A stretch of 53,306 nt of DNA, from NCBI GenBank assembly GCA_944321365.1, contig CALULA010000015.1:1-53306 (forward strand), read 5' to 3'. Each line of letters opens with the position of its first letter. Position 1 is the stretch's first letter. The notes below the pieces were generated by a model. That model worked only from the letters and a program-made list of their open reading frames with translations. It ran no database searches and had not been told where the DNA came from. The position numbers and the translations under genes are program-made. Shown here one piece after another: positions 26,120 to 35,335 of the stretch. This DNA is from an uncultured Paraprevotella sp. Its GTDB lineage: Bacteria > Bacteroidota > Bacteroidia > Bacteroidales > Bacteroidaceae.

Positions 26120-28858
26120 ATGAGTGAAGAAAAAGACGAGCTGACAGACTTGGAGAACGGGAACATGGATGAAGAAAACGGCGCACATTCCCATTATCAA
26201 CCAGAAACGGAAACAGGCGACAGCATCACGCACCACCTGAGCGGAATGTACCAGAACTGGTTTCTTGACTATGCTTCCTACGTCATTCTGGAAAGGGCCG
26301 TACCGCACATCATGGACGGACTCAAGCCCGTACAGCGACGCATCCTCCACTCCATGAAACGCATGGATGACGGACGCTACAACAAGGTGGCCAACATCGT
26401 GGGACACACCATGCAGTTCCATCCCCACGGCGACGCTTCCATCGGCGATGCTCTGGTGCAACTGGGGCAGAAAGACCTGCTCATCGACTGCCAGGGCAAC
26501 TGGGGCAACATCCTGACCGGTGACTCCGCAGCCGCCCCCCGTTACATCGAAGCCAGACTGTCCAAATTCGCCCTCGATGTCGTATTCAACCCTAAAACGA
26601 CGGAATGGAAGCTCTCATACGACGGGCGTAACAAAGAACCGGTCACGCTGCCGGTCAAATTTCCCCTGCTCCTGGCGCAAGGTGTCGAAGGAATTGCCGT
26701 GGGATTATCTTCAAAAATTCTTCCTCACAATCTGAACGAAATCTGCGACGCCGCCGTCAGTTATCTGCACGGAGAGCCATTCCAGCTCTATCCGGACTTC
26801 CTCACCGGGGGGAACATCGACGTCAGCCGCTACAACGACGGACAACGGGGCGGCGTAGTGAAAGTACGGGCCAAAATCACAAAAATAGACAGCAAGACGC
26901 TGGCCATTCATGAAATTCCCTACGGAAAAACCACCACTACCCTCATCGACTCCATCCTGAAAGCCATAGAGAAAGGCAAAATCAAGGTTCGCAAAGTAGA
27001 AGACAACACAGCAGCCAAAGTGGAAATCCTCATCCATCTGGCTCCCGGTGTGAGTTCTGACAAAGCTCTTGACGCTCTATATGCTTTCACAGACTGCGAA
27101 ATCAGCATATCCCCGAACTGTTGCGTCATCGATGAAAAGAGACCTTGCTTCCTGACAGTAAGCGAAGTATTGAAACGTTCCGTAAACAACACCCTCGAAT
27201 TGCTCCGCAAAGAGCTGCTCATCCGGAAAGGCGAATTGCAGGAAAGCCTGCATTTCGCGACACTCGAAAAGATATTCATCGAAGAACGCATCTACAAAGA
27301 CCGTCAGTTCGAGCAAGCCAAAGACATGGACGCGGCCTGCGCACACATCGATGAACGCCTCACTCCGTACTATCCTCAGATGATACGGGAGGTGACCAAG
27401 GAAGACATCCTGAAGCTCATGGACATCAAAATGGCGCGCATCCTGAAATTCAACACAGACAAAGCCAACGACGCCATAGTCAGGATGAAGGAAGACATCG
27501 CACGCATTGACCACGACCTGAACAACATGACGGAAGTGACCTGCAACTGGTTCCGCATGCTGAAAGCCAAGTATGGCGACGAACATCCGCGTCACACGGA
27601 ATTGCGCAACTTCGACACCATCGTGGCAACAAAAGTCGTAGAAGCCAACGAAAAACTATACATCAACCGGGAAGAAGGATTCATCGGCACCTCACTCAAA
27701 AAAGATGAGTTCGTCGCGAACTGTTCAGACATAGATGATGCCATTATCTTCTACCGCGACGGCACATATAAAGTGACCCGCATAACAGACAAGACCTTCG
27801 TAGGCGAAACCGAAAAGAGCAAAGCCGAAAAGCGGAAAGCGGAAATCATCCACATCGCCGTATTCAAACGCAACGACAAGCGCACGATCTACAACGTGGT
27901 TTACCGCGACGGAAAAGACGGATATTACTATATCAAACGCTTCAACGTGACCTCTGTCACCCGCGATCGCGAGTATGACATCACGCAGGGTAAGCCCGGT
28001 TCACGCATTGTCTATTTCACAGCGAATCTCAACGGAGAAGCCGAAGTCATCAAAATAACCCTTCGCCCGAATCTGAAACTCAAAAAAATATTTTTCGACA
28101 AAGATTTCAGCACCATTGCCATAAAAGGCCGGCAAAGCATGGGAAACCTGCTGAGTAAAAACGAAATACAGCGCATCGGACTGAAAGCTCACGGTGGCTC
28201 TACATTGGGCGGACGCAAGGTGTGGTTCGACCACGACGTCAACCGGCTGAACTACGACGAGCGAGGAGAGTTCCTGGGCGAGTTCCAAAGCGAGGATCTG
28301 ATACTTGTAGTGCTGCAAAACGGCGAATTCCATACAACAAGCTTCGACGTAAACAACCATTATGAACCGAACATCCTCCGCATTGAGAAATTCGACCCGA
28401 ACAAGATATGGTGCGCCGTGCTTTATGATGCCGACCAACAGAACTTTCCTTATGTCAAACGCTTCATTTTCGAGCCGAGCAACAAGCCGCAAAGTTTCAT
28501 CGGTGAAAATAAAAACAGCCGGTTTGTGCTACTCACCGACGAGCCTTATCCACGGCTCCAGATCAGCTTTGCGGGGCACGACAGTTTCCGCGACCCGCTG
28601 GAAATCGACGCAGAAAGCTTCATCGGAGTCAAGAGCATCAAGGCCAAAGGCAAGCGACTGACCACCTGGGAAACCGCATCCATCACGGAACTGGAGCCAG
28701 TCAGACATCCGGATACAGAACAAGAGTACAGCGGGAATGACGAAAAAGAGCAGGAACTGCAGGACATTGCCACAGCATCTGCCGCAGACGACGACAAGCC
28801 CGCGGCGAAAGACAGCATGCCGCCCGGCGAACAAATGAAACTGTTTGAAGACGAATAG
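26120..28858 (+). CDS. parC: DNA topoisomerase IV subunit A (ParC/GyrA family)
   Basis: This 912-residue type II topoisomerase subunit cuts and passes DNA, mainly for chromosome decatenation. The breakage-reunion domain starts at YASYVILERAVPHIMDGLKPVQRRILHSM. The catalytic tyrosine is Tyr142 in AAPRYIEARLSKF, and the quinolone region is around HPHGDASIGDALVQL. The C-terminal half has degenerate beta-pinwheel repeats and lacks an obvious GyrA box QRRGGKG, which favours ParC over GyrA. The acidic C-terminal tail (about 875-912) is unusual. parE is not in the window. The DUF3316 gene starts 2 nt after the stop. Confidence 0.9.
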   Translation: MSEEKDELTDLENGNMDEENGAHSHYQPETETGDSITHHLSGMYQNWFLDYASYVILERAVPHIMDGLKPVQRRILHSMKRMDDGRYNKVANIVGHTMQFHPHGDASIGDALVQLGQKDLLIDCQGNWGNILTGDSAAAPRYIEARLSKFALDVVFNPKTTEWKLSYDGRNKEPVTLPVKFPLLLAQGVEGIAVGLSSKILPHNLNEICDAAVSYLHGEPFQLYPDFLTGGNIDVSRYNDGQRGGVVKVRAKITKIDSKTLAIHEIPYGKTTTTLIDSILKAIEKGKIKVRKVEDNTAAKVEILIHLAPGVSSDKALDALYAFTDCEISISPNCCVIDEKRPCFLTVSEVLKRSVNNTLELLRKELLIRKGELQESLHFATLEKIFIEERIYKDRQFEQAKDMDAACAHIDERLTPYYPQMIREVTKEDILKLMDIKMARILKFNTDKANDAIVRMKEDIARIDHDLNNMTEVTCNWFRMLKAKYGDEHPRHTELRNFDTIVATKVVEANEKLYINREEGFIGTSLKKDEFVANCSDIDDAIIFYRDGTYKVTRITDKTFVGETEKSKAEKRKAEIIHIAVFKRNDKRTIYNVVYRDGKDGYYYIKRFNVTSVTRDREYDITQGKPGSRIVYFTANLNGEAEVIKITLRPNLKLKKIFFDKDFSTIAIKGRQSMGNLLSKNEIQRIGLKAHGGSTLGGRKVWFDHDVNRLNYDERGEFLGEFQSEDLILVVLQNGEFHTTSFDVNNHYEPNILRIEKFDPNKIWCAVLYDADQQNFPYVKRFIFEPSNKPQSFIGENKNSRFVLLTDEPYPRLQISFAGHDSFRDPLEIDAESFIGVKSIKAKGKRLTTWETASITELEPVRHPDTEQEYSGNDEKEQELQDIATASAADDDKPAAKDSMPPGEQMKLFEDE

Positions 28859-28860
28859 CC

Positions 28861-29733
28861 ATGCACAGTCACCCTACTTTCCCACTGAAAGCGGCGGTAT
28901 TCATCACGGCTTTCCTCCTGACAGGGCTGTCCGCCGGCAGCCATGCACAGACAGCGGATACAGCATTACCGGAAAACCGACACACCACTCATTCCACACT
29001 GTTCGGCATCGGGCGCAGCAGTCTGTACGAAACCTACCTGTCGCCCGTCACCTACAAAGGTCCACACATCAGTGCCTTGCGCGAATCCCTGCGCAAAACG
29101 CACTGGCTGGAGGGACGGATCACCACACAAAGCATCCTCGACGGCTTCTTCAGCTATGCCTCCAACCAGACACAGACAGGGGATGAAATGGCCGGAAAAA
29201 TCAATTACACCGTGGGATGGCACTACAACTGGCTCCTCGCGGGCGGGCAACTACGGCTCATGGCAGGCGGAGAACTGCACGGCGGACTGGGCCTCATCTA
29301 CAACAACCGCAACTCCAACAACCCCGTACAAGCCAAAGCCGAGATAGACCTCGGCGCATCACTGATAGCCATCTATCCGTTTCACATCCGCAAAGTGCCG
29401 TTCACCGTACGCTATCAGGCAAGCTTCCCGCTCGCCGGCGGCATATTCTCTCCCAATTACGGCCAGTCTTATTACGAAATGTCGCTGGGCAACTACGACC
29501 ATAATGTCTGCTTTGTCCATCCGGCTAACGCTCCGTCCATGCGCCATTTCCTGACGCTAGACTTTCCCATTTCCAGCTTCACCTTCCGGATAGGCTACCT
29601 TTGCGACATCCGGCAAAGCCGTGTGAACAATCTGCGCAGCCACATCTGGAACCACAGTTTCATGATAGGCTACGTGAAACACTTCAGCTTTATCAAACGC
29701 AAAGAGCCGCAACACCGCTCTTTTGTCCTATAA
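28861..29733 (+). CDS. DUF3316-family outer membrane beta-barrel protein
   Basis: The 290-residue protein has an N-terminal signal (about 1-30) and then STLFGIGRSSLYETYLSPVTYKG, the characteristic opening of DUF3316 proteins of Bacteroidales. The rest is a series of amphipathic strands with aromatic girdle residues. The function of this family is unknown to me; an outer membrane barrel is the structural inference. It lies 2 nt behind parC and 20 nt ahead of the S41 peptidase gene, so all three are likely cotranscribed. The tail HSFMIGYVKHFSFIKRK is basic after the last strand. Confidence 0.78.
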   Translation: MHSHPTFPLKAAVFITAFLLTGLSAGSHAQTADTALPENRHTTHSTLFGIGRSSLYETYLSPVTYKGPHISALRESLRKTHWLEGRITTQSILDGFFSYASNQTQTGDEMAGKINYTVGWHYNWLLAGGQLRLMAGGELHGGLGLIYNNRNSNNPVQAKAEIDLGASLIAIYPFHIRKVPFTVRYQASFPLAGGIFSPNYGQSYYEMSLGNYDHNVCFVHPANAPSMRHFLTLDFPISSFTFRIGYLCDIRQSRVNNLRSHIWNHSFMIGYVKHFSFIKRKEPQHRSFVL

Positions 29734-29753
29734 CCCCCCTTAAACGACACCGC

Positions 29754-30770
29754 ATGAAACGCCTCATCCAACTGTTTCTCTACCTTGTACTGCCCGCCAT
29801 GCTCTGCTACAGTTGCATACGGGAAGAGCTTCCGGACAACACGCCGACCAACAATTTTGAACAGCTGTGGCGCATCATCGACACACAATACTGCTTCCAT
29901 GACTACAAGACCGCACAAGGTTGTCTGCCCTGGAACGACGTATATAACAAATATCGCCCGCGAATCAACGACGGAATGACACAGGATCAACTGTTCGAAG
30001 TACTCTGCGACATGCTCTCCGAACTGCGCGACGGACATGTCAACCTCTACTCCGCCTCAGACGTGGGACGGTATTGGAGCTGGTATGAAGACTACCCCAA
30101 GAACTTCAGCGCAGACGTGCAGGACTTTTATCTGGGTACGGATTACCGCATTGCCGCCGGCATCAAATACAAGATTCTGGACGACAACATCGGATATATG
30201 TATTACGAGAGCTTCAGTTCCGCAATCGGTGACGGCAATCTAAGCGAAATCCTGGACTATTTCAGACTCTGCAACGGGCTGATTGTGGATGTCCGCAACA
30301 ATTCCGGCGGCACACTGACCTACGCGGAACGGGTGGCACAACGGTTCACCAACGAAAAACGCTTAGTGGGCTACATCGCACACAAGACCGGCGCGGGCCA
30401 CAACGATTTCTCCTCACCCGAAGCCGAATACATAGAACCGTCCGACGGCATACGCTGGCAAAAGAAGGCCGTAGTACTGACCAACCGAGCCTGTTACAGT
30501 GCCACCAACACTTTTGTACGCGACATGCGTGAATGCCCTCTCGTCACCATCATGGGCGACCGCACAGGAGGCGGTTCCGGACTGCCTTTCTCTTCCGAAC
30601 TGCCCAACGGCTGGGCTGTCAGATTTTCAGCCTGCCCCATGTATGACGCCGCCATGAACCAGATTGAATTCGGCATAGAGCCGGACACCTGCGTCAGCAT
30701 GAAAAAAGAAGATCTGGCACGCAACAAAGACACACTGATAGAGACCGCAAGAGAATTTCTGAAACAATAA
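29754..30770 (+). CDS. S41-family peptidase lipoprotein
   Basis: The frame is open from 29601, but the ATG at 29754 gives a proper signal, MKRLIQLFLYLVLPAMLCYSC, with Cys21 as the probable lipidated residue; the start codon follows the DUF3316 stop by 20 nt. The 338-residue product has the S41 core: GLIVDVRNNSGGTLTYAERVA, and VLTNRACYSATNTF with nucleophile Ser249. The Lys of the CtpA Ser-Lys dyad (GKGS in the classic enzymes) is replaced by Gly in GDRTGGGSG. The protein therefore belongs to the tricorn-like S41 branch or is inactive. There is no recognisable PDZ domain. Confidence 0.88.
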   Translation: MKRLIQLFLYLVLPAMLCYSCIREELPDNTPTNNFEQLWRIIDTQYCFHDYKTAQGCLPWNDVYNKYRPRINDGMTQDQLFEVLCDMLSELRDGHVNLYSASDVGRYWSWYEDYPKNFSADVQDFYLGTDYRIAAGIKYKILDDNIGYMYYESFSSAIGDGNLSEILDYFRLCNGLIVDVRNNSGGTLTYAERVAQRFTNEKRLVGYIAHKTGAGHNDFSSPEAEYIEPSDGIRWQKKAVVLTNRACYSATNTFVRDMRECPLVTIMGDRTGGGSGLPFSSELPNGWAVRFSACPMYDAAMNQIEFGIEPDTCVSMKKEDLARNKDTLIETAREFLKQ

Positions 30771-30802
30771 TTTGTGCAACACGCCAAATATTTCTATCTT
30801 TG
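30771..30802 (+). promoter_or_regulatory. Full-consensus promoter of tRNA-Leu
   Basis: TTTG (30771-30774), a 20-nt spacer and TATCTTTG (30795-30802) match the Bacteroides consensus exactly. It starts on the base after the peptidase stop codon, and the tRNA begins 13 nt downstream. Confidence 0.88.
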
Positions 30803-30815
30803 CACCTGTCTTAAC

Positions 30816-30897
30816 GCGCCTGTGGTGAAATTGGTAGACACGTCAGACTTAGGATCTGATGCCTCACGGTGTGTAGGTTCGAGTCCTATCAGGCGCA
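30816..30897 (+). tRNA. tRNA-Leu (anticodon TAG)
   Basis: This 82-nt class II tRNA has acceptor GCGCCTG/CAGGCGC and an anticodon stem TCAGA/TCTGA around the loop CTTAGGA, giving TAG. It has an extended variable arm and a T arm with GTTCGAGTC. CCA is not encoded. Confidence 0.96.
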
Positions 30898-30909
30898 CAA
30901 GGAAACAAA

Positions 30910-30951
30910 ACAGGCTTGGAGTTGACTTTTTCATTCAACATCCAAGCCTGT
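30910..30951. terminator. Long hairpin after tRNA-Leu
   Basis: An 11-bp outer stem (30910-30920 with 30941-30951) extends inward by GTTGA/TCAAC with one bulge. The T-rich side (TTTTGTTT) lies on the minus strand. It may therefore stop read-through from the minus-strand lipoprotein gene as well as tRNA-Leu transcription. Confidence 0.65.
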
Positions 30952-31045
30952 CTGCATATCACTCCCCCTGACAGCCCGGAACGCAGACAGAGGCAACGGC
31001 CCAACGCCCGACGGCACGGCCGCCCGGCAGCGCGGACAAAAATCT

Positions 31046-31155
31046 TGCGCAAGAAAACATCCGGCCTTGCGCAAGAACGTCTCCGGTCTTGCGCAAGGCC
31101 ATCCGCCGCACTGCCCGACACCGGCATCCGGACAGCCCGACACAAATTAGCGCAT
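31046..31155. repeat. Degenerate tandem array with exact 22-bp period (array B)
   Basis: TGCGCAAGA occurs at 31046 and 31068, TGCGCAAGG at 31090, TGCCCGACA at 31112 and AGCCCGACA at 31134, each exactly 22 nt apart. The first three are embedded in the 10-bp palindrome CTTGCGCAAG. The second half of each unit tends to contain TCCGG or TCCGC about 14-19 nt into the unit. The 348-nt gap is convergent (tRNA-Leu and a minus-strand lipoprotein gene), and the array lies between two hairpins, as for array A at 14.13 kb. Confidence 0.8.
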
Positions 31156-31186
31156 GACACCAAACGGTGGCACGCGCCTCACAAGA

Positions 31187-31222
31187 ATGCCCCGGTCCGT
31201 GCCGCTGCACGTTCCGGGGCAT
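31187..31222 (-). terminator. Hairpin terminator of the TonB receptor-lipoprotein operon
   Basis: A 9-bp outer stem (31187-31195 with 31214-31222) and an inner GTGC/GCAC stem form a strong hairpin. On the minus strand it is followed by only a short TTCTTGT stretch. It lies 23 nt past the lipoprotein stop. Confidence 0.7.
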
Positions 31223-31245
31223 CACATTCAAACAAGGTTGAAATC

Positions 31246-32418
31246 TTATCTTGTCCAGCCGGACATCCACATGTTGGAAGCTTCCACAGCTCCGCGACCG
31301 TCGGTCATGCCCACGTAACCGTCCGTAAAACTAAAAGTCTGGTTGGTGAGGTTGCCCGCAGCCACGAACGCATCGTTGGTGTAGGTGCCGTTTTCAGAGC
31401 TCAGCTCACCGGAGATAGCCACGTTCGTCAGTTTTGAAGTGCCGTTGGCCAGGGCTGTCTCCGTCTCCGCGCTTTCCACACGCACGGCATTGGCCTTTCC
31501 GGTGATCTGCGCATTGCTGATTTCCACTTGAGTGCCACGACGCAGCAGCACACCGTTCGGCTCATTGCCATTGTTGCCCACCAGCGTCAGATTGCTCAGC
31601 ACCGGATGTGAAATCGGTGACAGCATGGGATTGTTTTCACTGTTGTCGGCCTCAATCAGGCAGTCGCATGTGGGGTCTGTCTGGTAAGCCACCAGATAAC
31701 GTCCCGTACCGCTCCAGCCTTCCGTCCAGTCGTAAGAGTCGTCCGTGCAGTCCACCACCACGCAGTGGTCCACATTCACCGTACCGCCAAAGAACTCCAG
31801 CCCGTCGTCGGCTCCCATATAAGCCTGGACATAAGACACCTGAGTGCCGCTACCCACGCCATAGAAGGAGATGCCGTTGGACTCGTGGTCTGCGTCGAAG
31901 GCGTATCCGGTGTATTCCAGACGCACATATTTCAGCGTGCCGGAGTTGTCGGCCGGGTCATCACCACCGTATGAAGCGTTGCCTATCTCAGAAACGCCGG
32001 ATCCGCTGTTGATAGGAGCATTTCCGCAAATGTGCAGACCGCCCCATGCACCGTCCTCATGCTGCTCCGAGGTCATCACGATGGGTTGCTCAGCCGTACC
32101 CTGGGCATCAATCTTCGCTCCTTTCTCAATCAAAATGTAATCCACCTGCTCGTCGTCGACTGCCGTGATGGTCACGCCCGGTTCAATCGTCAGCGTGGCG
32201 GGTGCCTTCACCTGCAGTGCACCGCTCAGGGTGTACGACTTGCCGGCTTCCAGCGTCATATCGGATGTCACATAACCGGAAAGGAGTGAGGGGGCTGAAG
32301 TGCTGCCGCCGCCGCTACCGTTCTCATCATCATCGCTGCAGGCCGTGAAAGCCGTCATGGATGCACACAATACCATCGCCCAGGTGGCGGTTCTCAAAAA
32401 ATTTGTTCTCATTTTCAT
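31246..32418 (-). CDS. Beta-helix-type surface lipoprotein paired with a TonB receptor
   Basis: This 390-residue lipoprotein has its probable lipidation site in FTAC (Cys27), followed by an acidic SDDDENGSGGGS linker. The body shows SGALQVKAPATLTIEPGVTITA, then IEKGAKIDAQGTAEQPIVMTS, then LKYVRLEYTG and similar strands, the pattern of a right-handed parallel beta-helix. Several acidic turns (GGDDPADNS, GADDGLEFFGG, CTDDSYDW) could bind divalent cations. No catalytic motif is recognised. It follows the TonB receptor gene by 47 nt and takes the place a SusD would have. A role in ligand capture for that receptor is inference. Confidence 0.8.
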   Translation of the reverse strand: MKMRTNFLRTATWAMVLCASMTAFTACSDDDENGSGGGSTSAPSLLSGYVTSDMTLEAGKSYTLSGALQVKAPATLTIEPGVTITAVDDEQVDYILIEKGAKIDAQGTAEQPIVMTSEQHEDGAWGGLHICGNAPINSGSGVSEIGNASYGGDDPADNSGTLKYVRLEYTGYAFDADHESNGISFYGVGSGTQVSYVQAYMGADDGLEFFGGTVNVDHCVVVDCTDDSYDWTEGWSGTGRYLVAYQTDPTCDCLIEADNSENNPMLSPISHPVLSNLTLVGNNGNEPNGVLLRRGTQVEISNAQITGKANAVRVESAETETALANGTSKLTNVAISGELSSENGTYTNDAFVAAGNLTNQTFSFTDGYVGMTDGRGAVEASNMWMSGWTR

Positions 32419-32465
32419 TTCTTTTTTTAAGTTTTGAACTCAATGATTTATTAATTTGTCTGTTT

Positions 32466-35156
32466 TCACAAGTTATAGGTCACACCGAGGCTTACGCCCA
32501 CACGCTCGTTGAAGCGTTCCACTTCCACTTCGGTGCCGCTCAGTGGAAGTTCCTGGCGGAACACCACGTCGGAGTTCAGCATGTTCTTCACCGACAGCTT
32601 GGCACTCCAATGGCTGTTGAATTTCATACTGGCGTTGAAGTCCAGCGAGTGGAAATTCTGCTGCTCCACATCGCCGATACCCTGTATGCCCACGGCATGG
32701 ATGCGCTTGCCCTGCAGGTTGTAGAGCAGTGCCAGTGTGAGCTGACGGTCGTCCTTGAACTTAGGAGCATAGGTGAGGTCGGCATTCACCAGGTAAGGCG
32801 ACGCGCCCTGAAGCGGACGGTCGGTGTTCGTGTACACCCCGCCTTCGGGCAATTTCACGTCCGTGTACATATAGGAGGCGTTCACGCCGAGGCGCAGGTC
32901 CTTCACCAGTTCTTTCCTCGCCTCAATCTCCACACCGGCAGCCAGACCGTCGGTGGCGTTCAGGAAGGAGTACATCATGGCACCGCCTGCCACCGTCTGT
33001 GTCTGTTCTATCGGATTGTCCAGGTATTTGTAGTAAGCCGTGACGGCCACCATGTCGGTCGACGACGGACGGAACCACTCGTAGCGCAGGTCCACGTTAT
33101 AGTTGTATCCGTTCTCCAGCTCGGCGTTACCCCGCATCTGGGTCGAGCCGTAACTCTCCTGGTAGAGGAACGGTGCCATCTCCACGAAGGCCGGCCGCGT
33201 CACCGTGCGCGAAGCGGAAAGCCTCAGGCTGTGCGCCTTGTTGATGGAATATTTCAGGTTCAGGGCCGGAAAGAACTCATCCGTGTCCAGGTCGCGCCGG
33301 AATGGCAATCCCCCGTCGTCAAAATAGTCCACCCACTGGCGGGTGCTTTCCATGCGCACGCCGATGTTGATAAGCAAAGGCTCTATGGGATAATAGTCAG
33401 CCTCGACGAATGCGGCATAGATGCGGGTACCGGCCGTATAGGCATCACGCTTTTGATGGCTTCGTTCAATCTCCAGCACGCCGTCCTGCACGTTCGCATA
33501 GTTCAGATAGCCGTCCGTGTGGTAGAAGTCCGTAACGGTCATGTCGCCCAGTCCGTCCATGTCGTAGTAGAAGCGTGTGGTGGTGAAGTCGCGCGTCTTG
33601 TCCCTGAAGGCGAAGCCGATGCGCAGCTTGTCCTGGTCGTTGAAACGGTACTGGGTGCGCAGGTCGACGGCCCACTCATCTTCGTCCAGGGAGCCAAAGT
33701 AACGGGCTGTGTTCTGCTGGTCCTGGCGGAACAGCTGCCAGTCACCGCCCGCCAGCCGGCGGAACATCACCTGCCGGCGGTCCGGCTCGTCGCTGGATGT
33801 CTTGCTGTATGAGCCACTCCATTTCACGTCCCAACGTCCGAAAGTGTGATTGCCGGCCAACTGGTAGTTCTGCAGCATGTAGATGTGCGAGGTCTGGTTG
33901 CTGACCGCCACGGTACGTTTCTCGTCGTCAATGCCCTGGCGCAGCATATAAGCGTCCGACGCACTGCGGGCGAAAAAGGCCGATATTCCAATCCGGTCAG
34001 AGCGGCGGAAGTTATATCCCATGTTCAGCAGCCCTGCCAGACTCTGTTTCTTCGCAAAGGTGTCGTAGTCATAGCGGCTCATTTCACTGCCCGTGGCCGT
34101 AAACGTCCGCGCGTAAGCGTTGTCCACGCTCTCGTTCCCGGTGTCCAGCCCCAACGTTGCCAGAAGGTCTATCTTGTTGCCGCCCACATTGAACGTGCGG
34201 CCCAGGCCGAAGCTTCCCGAAAGGTCGGGCAAGGCTGAAGTTTTCCCGACTTCAAACGTGGTGTTGAAAATATTATGCCGGCGGCTGTAGTCCGCAAAGT
34301 CGGCATAAGGCATGTTCAGGGCCGTATTGTCCATCGTGATGGTGCGGAACAGCGTGTTCGGACGGTCCATCTGGTAGAAGTCGCCGAACACTGTCCCTAT
34401 CTTTCCTCCCGTGCCGAACGACAGGCTGAAGAAATCTTTCGTGCCTCCCTCCTTGGTGCTGATGTCCACGTGCGCTCCGGAGTAGTCGGCAAAGGCATTG
34501 GCCTCGTACACCTTGCTCACCGTGATGTTCTGCACGGCCGAGGAGGGGAAGATGTCCAGCGGAATCAGTTTGTTGTCCGGATTGGGCGATGCGATGGGCA
34601 GTCCGTTCAGCGTCGTCGTGCTGTAGCGGTCACCCAGCCCGCGCACAATCAGCTGGCCGGCCTCGGCAATGGAGATGCCCGTCATCTTCTTCACTCCTTC
34701 CTCAACGTTGGAAATGCCCTTGACAGACATTTCACTGGCTCCGATATTCTCGATGGAGAGCACCGCGTTCTGACGCTCGGCCAGCAAGGCTCGCTCCAGT
34801 TCCAGATTCTTGCGTGCCGTCACGGTCACTTCGGTAAGCTGCTTGTCGTCGGTCACCATTTCCACCGTGACGCTGACATCTCCTTTGGCAGGAACTTTCA
34901 AGGTAAGTTTCTGCGGGAAGAACGACACGTATGAAATCTCTATCGTGTACGTACCTTTTTTCAGGTTTTTCAGACGAAACTTGCCGTCCATGTCGGCAGT
35001 CGTGCCAATCCTTGTGCCCGCGATGCGGACGGAAGCTCCCATCAGCGGCTCATTCAGTTCCTTGTCCATGACCACTCCGACAATATCTCCGGCCTGCACG
35101 GCAAGAACACCCGACAAAACCATACCCGATAAAGAAAGTCTCTTCGATAAGTTCAT
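32466..35156 (-). CDS. TonB-dependent outer membrane receptor with carboxypeptidase-regulatory domain
   Basis: An 896-residue receptor with a signal peptide (about 1-22), a carboxypeptidase-regulatory-like domain (about 25-105), the TonB-box-like TEVTVTARK, and a plug (IVRGLGDRYSTTTLNGLPIASPNPDNKLIPLDIFP). A barrel follows, ending GVTYNL. The plug wording is that of single-gene receptors such as those imported with Oar-like domains, not SusC. No SusD follows; instead a beta-helix lipoprotein gene comes 47 nt later. The substrate is unknown. A -7 element lies 29 nt upstream. Confidence 0.92.
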   Translation of the reverse strand: MNLSKRLSLSGMVLSGVLAVQAGDIVGVVMDKELNEPLMGASVRIAGTRIGTTADMDGKFRLKNLKKGTYTIEISYVSFFPQKLTLKVPAKGDVSVTVEMVTDDKQLTEVTVTARKNLELERALLAERQNAVLSIENIGASEMSVKGISNVEEGVKKMTGISIAEAGQLIVRGLGDRYSTTTLNGLPIASPNPDNKLIPLDIFPSSAVQNITVSKVYEANAFADYSGAHVDISTKEGGTKDFFSLSFGTGGKIGTVFGDFYQMDRPNTLFRTITMDNTALNMPYADFADYSRRHNIFNTTFEVGKTSALPDLSGSFGLGRTFNVGGNKIDLLATLGLDTGNESVDNAYARTFTATGSEMSRYDYDTFAKKQSLAGLLNMGYNFRRSDRIGISAFFARSASDAYMLRQGIDDEKRTVAVSNQTSHIYMLQNYQLAGNHTFGRWDVKWSGSYSKTSSDEPDRRQVMFRRLAGGDWQLFRQDQQNTARYFGSLDEDEWAVDLRTQYRFNDQDKLRIGFAFRDKTRDFTTTRFYYDMDGLGDMTVTDFYHTDGYLNYANVQDGVLEIERSHQKRDAYTAGTRIYAAFVEADYYPIEPLLINIGVRMESTRQWVDYFDDGGLPFRRDLDTDEFFPALNLKYSINKAHSLRLSASRTVTRPAFVEMAPFLYQESYGSTQMRGNAELENGYNYNVDLRYEWFRPSSTDMVAVTAYYKYLDNPIEQTQTVAGGAMMYSFLNATDGLAAGVEIEARKELVKDLRLGVNASYMYTDVKLPEGGVYTNTDRPLQGASPYLVNADLTYAPKFKDDRQLTLALLYNLQGKRIHAVGIQGIGDVEQQNFHSLDFNASMKFNSHWSAKLSVKNMLNSDVVFRQELPLSGTEVEVERFNERVGVSLGVTYNL

Positions 35157-35184
35157 TTTCTATTTCTGCTTTTTAAATACAGCG

Positions 35185-35192
35185 CAAAAATA
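35185..35192 (-). promoter_or_regulatory. -7 element of the TonB receptor operon
   Basis: TATTTTTG on the minus strand matches TAnnTTTG. No TTTG at the right distance is seen. The remaining gap to 35335 holds nothing I can name. Confidence 0.55.
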
Positions 35193-35335
35193 GAAACCGG
35201 GATTTACAATCCATTGACAAAGCCGTGAACTTGCTGCTACGTAACAGAAGTTTCACAGTTTCTTCATTTCAAGGCAGTTATTTTGAATCAGCATTTTAAC
35301 ACGTATGAAAAAGGCTATCTCAGACACCCCTTCCG

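Noticed and set aside
30916..31437. 173-codon plus-strand ORF through array B
   Set aside because: Runs antisense into the 3' end of the lipoprotein gene and shows no domain; the openness comes from the repeats' composition.
32361..33812. 483-codon open frame antisense to the TonB receptor and lipoprotein genes
   Set aside because: Spans two real minus-strand genes and their gap, and its sequence is compositionally biased without recognisable domains.
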